Source: Phanerochaete sordida
Lineage: Eukaryota > Basidiomycota > Agaricomycetes > Polyporales > Phanerochaetaceae
Length of the DNA: 64,000 nt
Reading direction: 5' to 3'
Assembly: GCA_019973155.2 (NCBI GenBank)
Contig: BPQB01000001.1
Coordinates: 2,046,001 to 2,110,000 of the forward strand
Shown: piece by piece, positions 33,144 to 43,805 of the stretch
Layout: every line of letters begins with the position of its first letter
Numbering within the stretch: position 1 is the first letter of the stretch
Program-made: the position numbers and the translations under genes
The notes under the pieces: model-generated
The model's database searches: none
The model's input: the letters and a program-made list of their open reading frames with translations, nothing else
What the model was told of the DNA's origin: nothing

Positions 33144-33975
33144 CTATCGAGTGGCCGTGGCGCCGTAGTATATCCTCTGTGCTACGTCGTCGACTACCCA
33201 GTCAAGCCCTTCGACCAGGTTTTCCCCAGTGACAGCGCTGCATGGCATGATCTTCCAATTATGCGATTTGATAGAAAGCAAGTCGAGAGCCTCCACCACA
33301 TGTTAGCGCGATGTAATTTGGAGCTCAGGGGCGAGTGAGCCTTACATTTCGTATCTCCGTCGTCGACATGGAGCCCTGGATGTCCTGCTTGTTCGCGAGA
33401 ATTAGAAGAGATGCGCCGGCTAGCCTCTGCCAAACGCATCAGTGTCTTTCGTTGGTGAGACGTCATTGGGCACTCACGTCTTCCAAGAGGAGGCTATGAA
33501 GCTCCGCCTTGCAATCGTCCATGCGCATGCGGTCAACGGAGTCGACGACCCATACTATCGCGTCGGTTTGCTCAAAATAATTTCTCCAGTAAGGTCTCAA
33601 TGTCCTTTGTCCGCCGACATCCCCTGAGATATAACGGATCAGGAACAATATGCGCAGAGATCGGCCACGCCACACTGACAGACGTTGAGTGTGTACCTGA
33701 AAAGGTCACTAATCAGCTCCAATTCAAGGAAGAATGCGCAGATATTCGCGTACTTTCCGTGCATAAAGGTCTTAATGTTGAAACCAAGCGTTGGGCTGAC
33801 CTCCATGATGTCCTCGCCGTTCAGCTTCTTCAGGATTGTTGTCTTGCCTGCATTGTCCAGTCCCCTGATGTTGTCAGTCACGCAACGGGAAGGAACGGCT
33901 CGAGCCTCACAAGAATAATATGCGCATCTCTTTCTCTTTCTGACGATTCTTCCGGATTATCGTTAGCAGGCCCAT
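33144..33975 (-). CDS. ARL2: ADP-ribosylation factor-like GTPase Arl2
   Basis: Six exons: 33975-33911, 33864-33754, 33696-33680, 33623-33478, 33426-33346, 33290-33144; 188 residues, matching the family. It begins [18 protein letters not shown], diagnostic of Arl2. The G motifs are intact: [14 protein letters not shown] (P-loop), [10 protein letters not shown] (switch I), [19 protein letters not shown] (switch II), NKQD and CSA. The C-terminus ends [17 protein letters not shown]. Arl2 (Alp41/Cin4 in yeasts) works with tubulin-folding cofactors in the cytosol to control alpha/beta-tubulin assembly. Exon 3 has only 17 nt, coding for YTLNV before the W of switch II. The ATG was chosen by this conserved N-terminus. 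Confidence 0.95.
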
Positions 33976-34249
33976 GGTCGCGCGAGTGGGTGAGAAGCAA
34001 GCGCAATACGCGAGCAACAAGGTTGCCTCCGAGCTCGATTGAGATTGGCTCACGATCGCTGTCCCCGCCACGCGACATACTGGCGCTTACACGGCGCGCT
34101 TAATTAATGATGCGGCACGGGCAAAGTGCTCGCCGTGGTCCAAAGCGATTTTGGATCTGCTCCCCCATCTCCCCGACCTTCACTTCTCGCTCTCCTGAGC
34201 CGGGCAGCTTTCACCTAGGCTCACTCTTACACTACCCTAATCATCCAAA

Positions 34250-37200
34250 ATGGCCCCCAAGAACAAGGGGAAGAAGGGCCGCAAGCAGGACGATGACGAC
34301 TTCTGGTACGCGGACCTATCTTGTGCTCCGGGATGTGTTCCCTGACACGCTGATTAGGGAGACCGCGGGCACTTCTGTCGCAGGCAACAATGTCGCAGCT
34401 CCTGCAGACGATGATGCTGGGGATGATGCGCCCCCGACCAAAAGCAAGGCCGGCTTCTCCGCGTTCGCTGCCCTGGGGCTCGAGGAACCGCCTGCCGAAG
34501 AGGAAGAGGAAGACTATGGTGGGCTGATGGTATGTCCGCAGCGACTTATGTGCCCGACTAGATTCTGACTTCGTATCAGTCTGCAATCAAGGCATCGAAC
34601 ACCAAGGGCAAGAAGGACAAGAAGAAGGCCAAGAAGACAGTAACTCCGCCGCCAGAACACGAGGAGGAGGCTGCAGCGGCCGCAGAAGCCAAAAAGCCTG
34701 TAGAGGTCACAGCAGAAGACCTTGCAGACGAGGAGTGGGGCCCCGTCAAAGGCAAGAAGGGAAAGAAGGGCAAGGGCAAGAAGGGCAAGAAGGACGACGA
34801 AGAGGAGGACGAGGCACGGGAAGGTACGATTCGCACTGATTGGAACAGGTCTTGTATCTCTGACATTCGTCATAGCTTCCCCTGCTCCTGCAACACCAAT
34901 AGAAAAGGTTGAATCACAGGATGCTGAACCGGCGGAAGATGTAGACGAAGATGGTGCCCCGAAGCTGCTCTCCAAGAAAGAGAAGGAGAAATTGAAGAAG
35001 GAGCGCGAGAAGGTAATTCAATCAAACATAGTCTATCTCATCTGAAACATTCATCTCTATTTACTCGGGCAGGCTAAGAAGAAGGCACAAGCTGCAGCGA
35101 AGAAAGCTACGCAAGGAGAGACGCAAGAAGAGCCTACACCCGCACCCGCACCCACACCCGCTGCTCAGGACAAGCAGGGTGAGGATGACGACGACGACGA
35201 TGGTGAAGGCGCCGCTGGCGGGTCTGCCGCGGCGAAGAAAAAGAAGAAGAAGAAAGCCAAGAAGGAGGAAGAGCCCGCTCCTGCTCCTGCTAAGAAGAAG
35301 GGTGGAGCAGGTATCAGTGCGCTTAAGGCGTTGATGGAGGAGAAGAAGCGTCTCGAGGAGGAGGCCAGGCTTAAGGAGGAGGAAGAGCGCAAGCGTATCG
35401 AAGAGGAGGAGCGGAAAGCCGAGGAGGAGGAACGGAAGAAAGAGGAGGAGAAACAGAGGAGAAAGGAGAAGGAGAAGGTTTGTCGACCTTCTCAGTCGTG
35501 GCGTAATCTTTACTTATGTGCTTTGTTAGGCGAAGCGTGAGCTTGCCAAGAAGGAGGGCCGTCTGCTTACGAAGAAGCAGAAGGAAGAGCAGCGCGCTGC
35601 TGAGCTTCGCAAGCAAGCACTGCTCGCATCCGGTGTTGTCATCGAGGGTTTACAGCAGCAGGGTGCAGCCCCAGCTCAGAAGAAGGTCGTTTACGGCAAC
35701 CGCAAGAAGAAGGCTACAGCTGAGAAAGCGGCGACCGACAGCACCCCGACCACCCGTGCTTCGTCGCCCGTCCGTGAGACCACGCCACCAGCTCCGGAGC
35801 CAGCTGCCGCTCCCTCTCCCACAGAAGAAGCGCCGAAGTCTGACGATGTGAAAGACGACTGGGACGCTAGTAGTGAGGACGAGGCAGCGAAGGCCGCCGA
35901 TGTCAAGGACGCGTGGGACGAGAGTAGCGAGGACGAAGCAGAGAAGAAGCCTGCTCCCAAGTCCGCTCCCAAGCCTGCCGCTAAGGCTGCAGGTGCGTGC
36001 TTAGCTCGGAGTATCTCGCACAGCTCACCGACCGCATCTGCTCCTCAGCAAACGGCAGCAAGGCCGCTGCCCCCGAGCCGAAGGCGACTCCCAAGTCTGC
36101 CAACGGCAAGACTCCTCCGGCAAAAGCCGCTGAGCCAGCCAAGGCTGCGGCGAAGCAGCAGGCACAGGAATCCGGCTCCGAGGAAGAGTCTGATTCTGAC
36201 GAGGACTCTGACGACTCTGACGACTCTGACGACTCTGATGATTCCGACGACGACTCGGACTCTGACGAAGGCATGACCACGACGCAGAAGATCGCCGCAC
36301 AACGCAAGGCGGAAGCTGCTGAACGGCGTAAGCAGGCACACGAGGCGGCCCTTGCTGCTCGTAGCAAGGACAACCTGCGTAGCCCGATTTGCTGTATCTT
36401 GGGACACGTCGATACCGGTAAGACGAAACTTTTGGACAAGGTGTGCCTCCCCCTGCAATTTCTCAGCCACGCAACCTCACCGTTGGCCTGCAGATCCGTC
36501 AAACCAACGTTCAGGAGGGCGAGGCTGGCGGTATCACCCAACAAATCGGTGCCACCTACTTCCCCGTGGAGGCTATCAAGACGAAGACCGCAGTGCTGAA
36601 CAAGGACGGCAAGCAGGAGTACAAGATTCCTGGTCTCTTGGTCATCGACACTCCTGGTCACGAGTCTTTCACCAACCTGCGTACTCGCGGTAGCTCTCTC
36701 TGTAACATCGCTATTCTGGTCGTTGATATCATGGTGAGTAGAGCCTACCGCCGTCGGATTTTCAGCCAATGACCATTTCGAGTAGCACGGTCTCGAGCCT
36801 CAGACTCTCGAGTCCCTTAGGTTGCTGAGAGACCGCAAGACGCCTTTCATCGTTGCTCTGAACAAGATCGATCGTATGTACGGTTGGGACGCGACACCCG
36901 ACAACGATTTCCGCAGTTCGCTCGCGAAGCAGAAGCGCTCAGTCCAGAGGGAGTTTGAAGACCGCGTGGAGAAGACTATCCTTGCGTTCGCCGAGCAGGG
37001 TCTCAACGCCGTCCTCTACTACGACAACAAAAACTTCGCTCGCAACGTTTCCCTCGTTCCCACGTCCGCTATCACTGGCGAGGGTGTCCCCGACATGATC
37101 ATGCTCCTCGTCAACCTTACCCAGCAGCGCATGAGCGACCGGCTCATGTACCTCTCGGAGCTGGAGTGTACGGTGCTCGAAGTCAAGGTCATCGAAGGTC

Positions 37201-38443
37201 TCGGAACGACCATCGATGTGGTCCTGTCAAACGGTATCCTTCGCGAAGGCGAGCGGATCGTGGTCTGCGGTCTCAACGGCCCCATCGTCACGCAGATCCG
37301 TGCGCTGCTCACGCCACAGCCTCTCCGTGAACTGCGCCTCAAGTCGCAGTACGTGCACCACAAGGAGGTCAAGGCCGCGCTCGGTATCAAGATCGTTGCG
37401 CCTGACCTCGAGAAGGCCATTGCTGGTTCGCGCCTCCTTGTCGTTGGCCCCGACGACGACGAAGAGGAATTGATGGACGAGGTCATGTCCGACCTGACCA
37501 CTTTGCTCAACTCGATCGACAAGTCCGGCCGCGGTGTCTGCGTGCAGGCCAGTACCCTCGGTTCGTTGGAGGCTCTGCTCGACTTCCTCAAGTCCAGCAA
37601 GATCCCTGTATCCGGCATCAACATTGGTCCTGTCCACAAGAAGGACGTCATGCGTGCGGCGACCATGTTGGAGAAGGCCAAGGAACTCGCGTGTATCCTC
37701 TGCTTTGACGTTACGGTGGATAAGGATGCGGAGCGGCTTGCCGAGGAGATGGGCATCAAGCTCTTCAAGGGTGCGTATCCTTCCTGCATCGCCGCTACGA
37801 GATTGTTGACCAGGTCATGCAGCCGACATCATCTACCACTTGTTCGATGCATTTACCGCGTATAACGCTGAGATCATGGAGGCGAAGAGGCGCGATGCTG
37901 CGCCACAGGCCGTCTGGCCGTGTCGCCTCAAGATCATCGCCTGCTTCGCCAAGCGCGACCCCATCATCCTTGGTGTCGACATTCTCGACGGTACCCTCCG
38001 TGTCGGCACTCCTCTTTGCGTGGTCAAAGTCGATCCCGAGACGCAAAAGAAGGAGATCATCAGCTTGGGCAAGATGTGAGTTTTTCTCGAGATCCTCTCG
38101 CAGCGCAGTCCGTTTGACACTCTTCCTTAGCACCTCTCTGGAGATCAACCACAAGTCGCACGAGGTCATTAAGAAGAGCCAGGCCGGTGGTGGTGTCGCT
38201 GTCAAGATCGAGCACGCAGTCTACGAGTCGGCCAAGATGTTTGGCCGTCATTTCGACGAGAAGGACGAGATCTACTCTCTCATCACGAGGCAGAGTATCG
38301 ATGTCCTCAAGGCGTCGTTCAAGCAGGATGTTTCGAACGAGGAGTGGCTGCTCATCAAGGCCCTCAAGCCGGTGCGTGTCTCCCGTTGTCTGACGTTTGT
38401 ACTTGGGCTGACCCGACCTCTCTAGCGTCTCAACATTCCGTGA
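34250..38443 (+). CDS. FUN12: Translation initiation factor eIF5B
   Basis: Twelve exons: 34250-34305, 34358-34529, 34580-34823, 34876-35012, 35073-35477, 35530-35992, 36049-36440, 36494-36733, 36786-37770, 37823-38075, 38131-38371, 38426-38443; 1201 residues. The long N-terminus is charged and low in complexity (KKGKK blocks, a Glu-rich coiled coil [25 protein letters not shown], and Asp/Ser repeats). The GTPase starts at about residue 610: [27 protein letters not shown] (switch I), IDTPGHESF with the catalytic His, and NKIDR. Domains II-IV follow ([61 protein letters not shown]). It joins ribosomal subunits during initiation. The last coding exon is 18 nt (RLNIP plus stop). All G motifs are intact. 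Confidence 0.96.
36204..36248 (+). repeat. 9-bp tandem repeat coding for Asp-Asp-Ser
   Basis: Five near-perfect copies of GACTCTGAC lie in the eIF5B linker and encode an acidic DSD repeat just before the GTPase domain. Length variation between strains is likely. Confidence 0.85.
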
Positions 38444-38646
38444 TCTCATTCGTGTGCCTCGGGGAGGAGTGGAGGATCCATGTGTGCCACTGCTAGCGCT
38501 GTATTACCGTCATTTGTTTACATAAGCATGTCTCACGCTGTATCAATAAACGCCCATGCTATCGCGTATCTTTTTCGCTTTGACTCGCCCGCCCTCTCGT
38601 TCTCTCTTCCACCGTCGTCGCTCGCGAAAATCGCAAAGCACCGGCA

Positions 38647-41174
38647 ATGGCGCCCGCAGCCCCCGACAAACCGAAGACCGCCGACTCCGAGCGCGCCTCC
38701 ACCGTCGACGCCGACGAACTCCAGCTGGTAATAACCCGCGGAGGTGCTGGGCCAGACTTATGCAGGGATCGGGGCTGCTGAGAGACTTTACCTTCGGTAA
38801 CGTCATCTTCTAATGGCAAACTGGAAGGCTACGGGTATCCTTGCTTGTGACGACGTTCGCTGCAACTTACGGACCATTCCGATGTGATTTGGAGGCTCGT
38901 CTGCTCTGCGCGGCGGATAGCAGCTTGGATTGAGAGAATACCGTTTGAACCTGATCAGCGCTCATACCTGCGTAGGGAAGCCCCCAGTGTCGCCAATTTT
39001 CTTTTGCCCCTCTATGAGGGGCCCGATAGAATTTACTGACTGTTTCTTTTCCTGCGACATTAGGAGAGGCTGGGGTACAAGCAGGTGACCCATTTAATTT
39101 ATTGGTAGTGAATGGCAGCTTCTCCCGTACTGACGATTATCTCTCCAGCAACTACATCGTACATGGAGTATTGTTGAAAGCTTCTCGGCGAGCTTCGTCG
39201 CCCTCAACTTCATTGGCGGTGTCCGGTGAGCTCAAAGCGCGCATTCCCAGGCATGCCGTACACTGACCGGATTTTGCGCAGGGCCGGCATTTTCTTGGGC
39301 TTGCAAGCCGGTGGACCTGCTGCCGTATGGTAAGGTCACGCCGTGCGATAAGAGCATGCGGTCCACTGACATCTGTCAAGGTCGTCCTACATCATCTCCA
39401 TGATATTCATGTGGATTACGGCAGCCGTGCTCGCCGAGATCTGTTCAGCTCTCCCTCTGAGCGGTTCGATCTACATTTGGGCTGCCGAGAGTGCTGGCCC
39501 CAAGTACAGCCGGTTCTTTGGCTTCATCGTCGCCTGGTGGTCCACCACGGCGTGGATGACCTTTGCGGCCGGTAACTGCCAGGTTCGTCCGCCTCCGTGA
39601 GACGCGAGGTTCTCCGATAGTAACACTTCTACAGACTACGGCGAACTACATTGTCTCGCAGCTTGCTATATGGGAAATCGACTTCCCTGGAGGCGTCGGC
39701 AATGACAACATTAAGTGGCGGGCTCTCATTTGGGCCGTGTCGGAGGGTGTCCTGCTCTGTTCCATCGCGATCAACTATCTGCCGCCCAAGTGGTACTCAG
39801 CCGTCTTCCGCATTTCGGTCTTGCTGTACATGGTCGACTTCCTCCTTTGCCTGATCTGGCTACCTATCGGCGTTTCCCGTACCTACGGTTTCCGCTCCGC
39901 GAGCGAAGTCTTCACCGCGACCTGTGAGTTTGATACCGATATTGCTCCGCGCCGTCGATGCTCATCTTTGCACAGACAATGGAACTGGCGCCCCTGCTGG
40001 CTGGAATTGGCTGTTGTCATTGTACGTACCGCCCGTTTCTTTTTGCTGTTTGTTGTCTGACCGCCATCAAGCTTATTCACCGCAGGCACAATGATTGGTT
40101 TTGATGCCTCTGGACATATCGCCGAAGAGACCAAGAATGCTAGGTCAGTGGCGCTGATATCTATTGTGTCAACCAGCTATTGAACCCTATGCAGCGTCGT
40201 CGCAGGACGTGGTATCCTGACTAGCGCCATCGCGACAGGTGTCCTCGGATTTGCCACCACGATTCTCTTCCTGTTCTGCACTCCGGACCTCGACACCCTC
40301 TTCTCTTTGGACGCTCCGCAGCCCTTTGTTCAGCTGTACGCGCTTGCACTCGGTCGCCCCGGAAGCATTGTTATGACCGTCATCGCTGTCCTCGGTCTCA
40401 TCTTGGTCAGTTGCACTTTCCGCGCCTATGCCGCAGCATCTGACTTGCGCCTGCAGAGCACCAGTGTTGCAATTGTCGCAGCCTCGCGTCTCATCTACGC
40501 TGTCGCCCGTGATGGCGTGCTCCCTATGTCGGGATGGATCGGTCGCGTTGACTCCGCGCGCCAGCCCCGCAACGCCGTCACCGTCATGTTCCTCTTCGGC
40601 GCCGCCATCTTGTGCACTATCCTGCCGAGCCAAGTCGCCTTCACGTCCCTGATCTCCGCCGGAGGTATTCCCACCACCGCGGCGTACGGTCTCATCGCGC
40701 TGCTGCGGCTCATCTTCACTCCGAACGACTTCAAGTCCTCCCACTATTTCCTGGGCAGGTGGCGCAAGCCGTTCTACATCTCCGCGGTCCTGTTCAACGG
40801 CCTCATTTTCGCGGTATGTTGTGGTGTGTTGGTCCGGCAACGTAGAGCTGATCCAAAAACGCAGACCCAAATCTCGCCGTTCTACTTCCCGGTCACTGCC
40901 GAGACGTTCAACTTCGTATGTCCACACGCTGTGTATCACCCGCCTATCTGTTTGCTGATCACTAGCCCAGGCCTGCGCGATCTTCGGCTCCGTCACGGTC
41001 TTCGGCATCCTCAGCTGGTACTTCGTGCCCGAGCAGAAGTGGCTCCGCCGTGAGCTCGTCGAGCAGCAGCTCAACACTGCCAACGAGGAATCCGCCTCTG
41101 TCGGCACCAGCACCATCCCGGAGCTGTCTACGACCCACGCCGTCCGTCGCCGCAGCGAGGATCACAAGGACTAG
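38647..41174 (+). CDS. Amino-acid permease (APC superfamily, fungal GABA/choline-type)
   Basis: Twelve exons: 38647-38727, 39064-39084, 39149-39225, 39282-39329, 39381-39582, 39635-39923, 39976-40021, 40072-40143, 40195-40405, 40457-40813, 40865-40915, 40971-41174; 552 residues. After a cytosolic N-tail comes the conserved entry ERLGYKQQLHRTWSIVESFSASFVALNFIGGVRAG. About 12 membrane spans follow (for example YIISMIFMWITAAVLAEICS, ALIWAVSEGVLLCSIAINY, LLSFLFTAGTMIGFDASGH). HIAEETKNAS is the APC signature loop; SVAIVAASRLIYAVARDGVLP and GGIPTTAAYGL are also typical. It probably imports an amino acid or related amine at the plasma or vacuolar membrane; substrate unknown. The first intron (38728-39063, 336 nt) is unusually long and exon 2 has only 21 nt. 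Confidence 0.9.
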
Positions 41175-41394
41175 GAGGCACTGTGGTGTTCGCAACCCTC
41201 CATCGCGCTGCTTCGTTCTGTCAATATTCGTCCTCGCCCCACACGGCTGCAGGCGTTCCTGAATTGCTGTAGAAAAATTGCTGCTTCAATTTCCCCTTTT
41301 TGCTGACTTATCCATTTTGTATGTGTGACTCGTACATGGCGTTTGTACGAGTGGATTAGAGAGGACGGTAACATTATTACCAAAAAATATACAG
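41175..41394. other. Short convergent intergenic region
   Basis: Only 220 bp separate the permease and Icp55 stop codons; the two 3' UTRs probably overlap. Confidence 0.5.
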
Positions 41395-43621
41395 TTAGTA
41401 TGGTTCCAGACCCAAAGTTCCCCTGCATGCACCTTCCACGTCCGCAATCTGCGCCACATTCATATGAGACTGAGCATCGTGCACATTCTGGAACGCACCT
41501 CCTTCGGAGCAGCGACGCTCAGCACTGTCGGGTGGTCTTTACCGACCAAGATCTCGTCCTGTGGCGAAGCGTAAGGCAAGCAGAGGTCATTCAGAGAAAC
41601 CACGCACCTCTATTCGGATCCCAATATTGTGGAATTCCTTGGGAAATATTGGCGATGGAGGGACATAGATACCTATGTCGAAGTCGGCTACGCCCCTGCG
41701 GCCGAAAGCGACTCATGGCTGCTTACCTGGCTCGATGGTCACGACCATGCCGGCTTTTAGTCTGCGCTGCTCCGTCAGCGGGTAGCTTACCACCGTCTCG
41801 GGGCGACACTCACGGTGCATTCCGGTCCAGATGCGCCGACTCGTGGAGGTCTGCGCGCCGATGAGCTCCGCCTCCGGCCACAACGCGCAGAGCCGAGGAC
41901 TTACCGATGCCGACGGGATGCCCGATGTAGTGCGGGTAGAGCTCGTGCTCGAGGTCGCTCATGCCGGACGGCCCCTGCAGGTTGAAGCCGATCTTGTTCA
42001 GGCGCTTACGGAGCTCGTACACGGACTCGCGGTGGATGTGCGCGAGCGAGAGCCCGGCGGACTCGGTGCAGAGCGTGACGAGGTACTTCTGCGCCTGCAG
42101 CACCGCGTCGTACAGCGCGGCTTGCGCGGAGGAGAATGTGCCACGCGCGGGGAACGTCCGGGCTGTGAGATTCGCGTGAATGACGTGCGGAGGCGTGCTT
42201 GGGCGCACGTACTGATGTCCGAGGCATATCCGCTGCGGGTTCATGTTAGCTCGTTCGAAGAGGGTGGGGCTTGAGACGCACTTGTATTCGCAGCCTGCGT
42301 CGATGAGGATCATCTCATCCTTGCGAATGACTTGATTATTTGAGGTGTAATGAATGATTAAAGCATTTGGTCTGCCAATTGCTCAGTTGGACACCTCAGA
42401 GCATTATCGAAGAATCGTACCCCGAAGCAACGACAGGCACATAGGCCGGTCGCTGTGAGCCGTCTCTTGCGCAGAGATACTCAAAATGTGCGGCCACTGC
42501 ATGTTCGGACATGTCGGGTTCCGTGAAGCGCATTGTCTGTGGCGCTTCAGGGTGAGCTCATCGCGACGCGGAAGACTGAGGAAAGCTTGCCTTCGTGTGG
42601 GCATGAGCACTGATGTCGGCTGCACATCGCATCAGCTGTTGCTCTGGTTCGCTCTTAACAGCCCTTATTTTTGCTAGCTTTGGCGCCAGTGGTTGTCGCA
42701 TTTTGCTGCTCAGGGAGTCCATTATGGTATCGTACTCCACCCGAGTAGTTCGTGCGATCGGCGAAAGGTCCTTTAGGCACTATGAGGACGCGTGTAGTAT
42801 ATGTGTGCGCAAATGAAGAGTGCATACCTTTAGCAAGCCTTGATAAGTCGAAGAACGCCCCCGGCGAGACAATGACGCAGTGGGCGGGAGGTCCACAAGG
42901 ACGGACGTGCATTTGCTCAGCACGCTCTTCAGTACAGTTGGAAAAGCTGCGATTGAATACGCATCGTCTGCCTTGAAGTGCTGCAATACGTCTTGCGGCG
43001 AAGTCCGGGCTCCGTCCCACTTCTCTCTATGCGAGTCTTTGCCCAAAGTAAACATCAACATTCGGTACCCTCGTGATGACGAGTTCTTCTCGAGGATGAC
43101 CGCCGAGTCTGGCTCTTCAAATCCCGTCAGATACCAGAAGTCGGAGGCTTGCCTGAACTTGTAGCTTTGACATTTGTTGTTCAGCAGAATTTCCGGCGCG
43201 TGATGGGTAGTGGCACGCACAATATCTCTGTGAAGGACGGGCTTGGTCATACAAGCTGGTGCACGGAACGGTCTAATGACTTACGCCCGCTCATGTACTT
43301 GACCTGCCCCGATACCACGACTACGACGCTTCCGTCCGGGAGCTCGTCCATGAGAGCTTTGCGCCGCCTCTCGTACTCGTCTGCGGGTATGCCAGGCGTG
43401 GTCTCGTTAGGGTTCACTGCACGCGACGCGTTAGTCAATATGCGCGCTCGGGAATGAGAGGACTGACTGAGATGCGGGTGCGATGCAAACAGCGGCTGGC
43501 CAAACTTCGTGGGCTTGAGGCCGTGTTTAAGGCCATGTTCGGATGCTAGATGCCGTGTGTGTATGCGCAGAGGCCTTTTCGATAAGCACCTGGAGGACAG
43601 AGCCCGGAGGAGCGTAGACAT
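41395..43621 (-). CDS. ICP55: Mitochondrial intermediate-cleaving Xaa-Pro aminopeptidase (Icp55/XPNPEP3-type)
   Basis: Fourteen exons: 43621-43468, 43416-43285, 43227-43221, 43164-42828, 42779-42591, 42536-42421, 42371-42282, 42232-42213, 42162-41905, 41850-41814, 41761-41727, 41672-41608, 41558-41499, 41448-41395; 517 residues. The N-terminus is Arg/Ser/Leu-rich and lacks acidic residues (MSTLLRALSSRCLSKRPLRI), a mitochondrial presequence. The AMP_N domain (YERRRKALMDELPDGSVVVV, QASDFWYLTGFEEPDSAV) precedes the pita-bread metallopeptidase. All metal ligands are visible: DAGCEYNGYASDITRTFP (two Asp), HYIGHPVGIDLHES (His), VTIEPGIYV (Glu) and IRIEDEILV (Glu). Icp55 removes one residue from proteins after MPP cleavage. 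Exon 3 is 7 nt, exon 8 is 20 nt, and intron 5 uses a GC donor. It is head to head with the lipase gene, 184 bp apart. Confidence 0.94.
42537..42590 (-). other. GC-AG intron in the Icp55 gene
   Basis: The donor AAG|GCAAGC and acceptor CCACAG join HAHTK to TMRFTEPDMSEH in phase, restoring the conserved helix between the two peptidase halves. No usable GT donor gives the same product. Confidence 0.8.
43221..43227 (-). other. 7-nt microexon of the Icp55 gene
   Basis: The exon AGATATT sits between acceptor TTCACAG and donor GTGCGT. It yields SGQIFYKFRQASDFWY, matching the conserved start of the family's YKFRQ-SDFWYLTG block. Confidence 0.8.
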
Positions 43622-43805
43622 GAAGTCACAGAGCAAGTCGGGCGAGCACAGGCGCCTGGGCGTGGTCCGATCAGCCAGGCTCGGACGCGGAGGCGAGGCG
43701 GCGCGCTGTTGTTCCGTCCTCTCCACGTTCTCTGAACTCTGCCCCAGACTGAAGCCAGCACACAATGCCCTTCTCTTCTGACCACCACGTCCCTTCACGA
43801 CCTTC
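43622..43805. promoter_or_regulatory. Compact bidirectional promoter region
   Basis: Only 184 bp separate the start codons of Icp55 (minus) and the class 3 lipase (plus), so their promoters and 5' UTRs must share this segment. No TATA box is obvious. Confidence 0.6.

Noticed and set aside
35073..35477. Glu/Lys-rich coiled coil in eIF5B, considered as a separate gene
   Set aside because: It joins in phase to the flanking eIF5B exons and is typical of the eIF5B N-terminal region.
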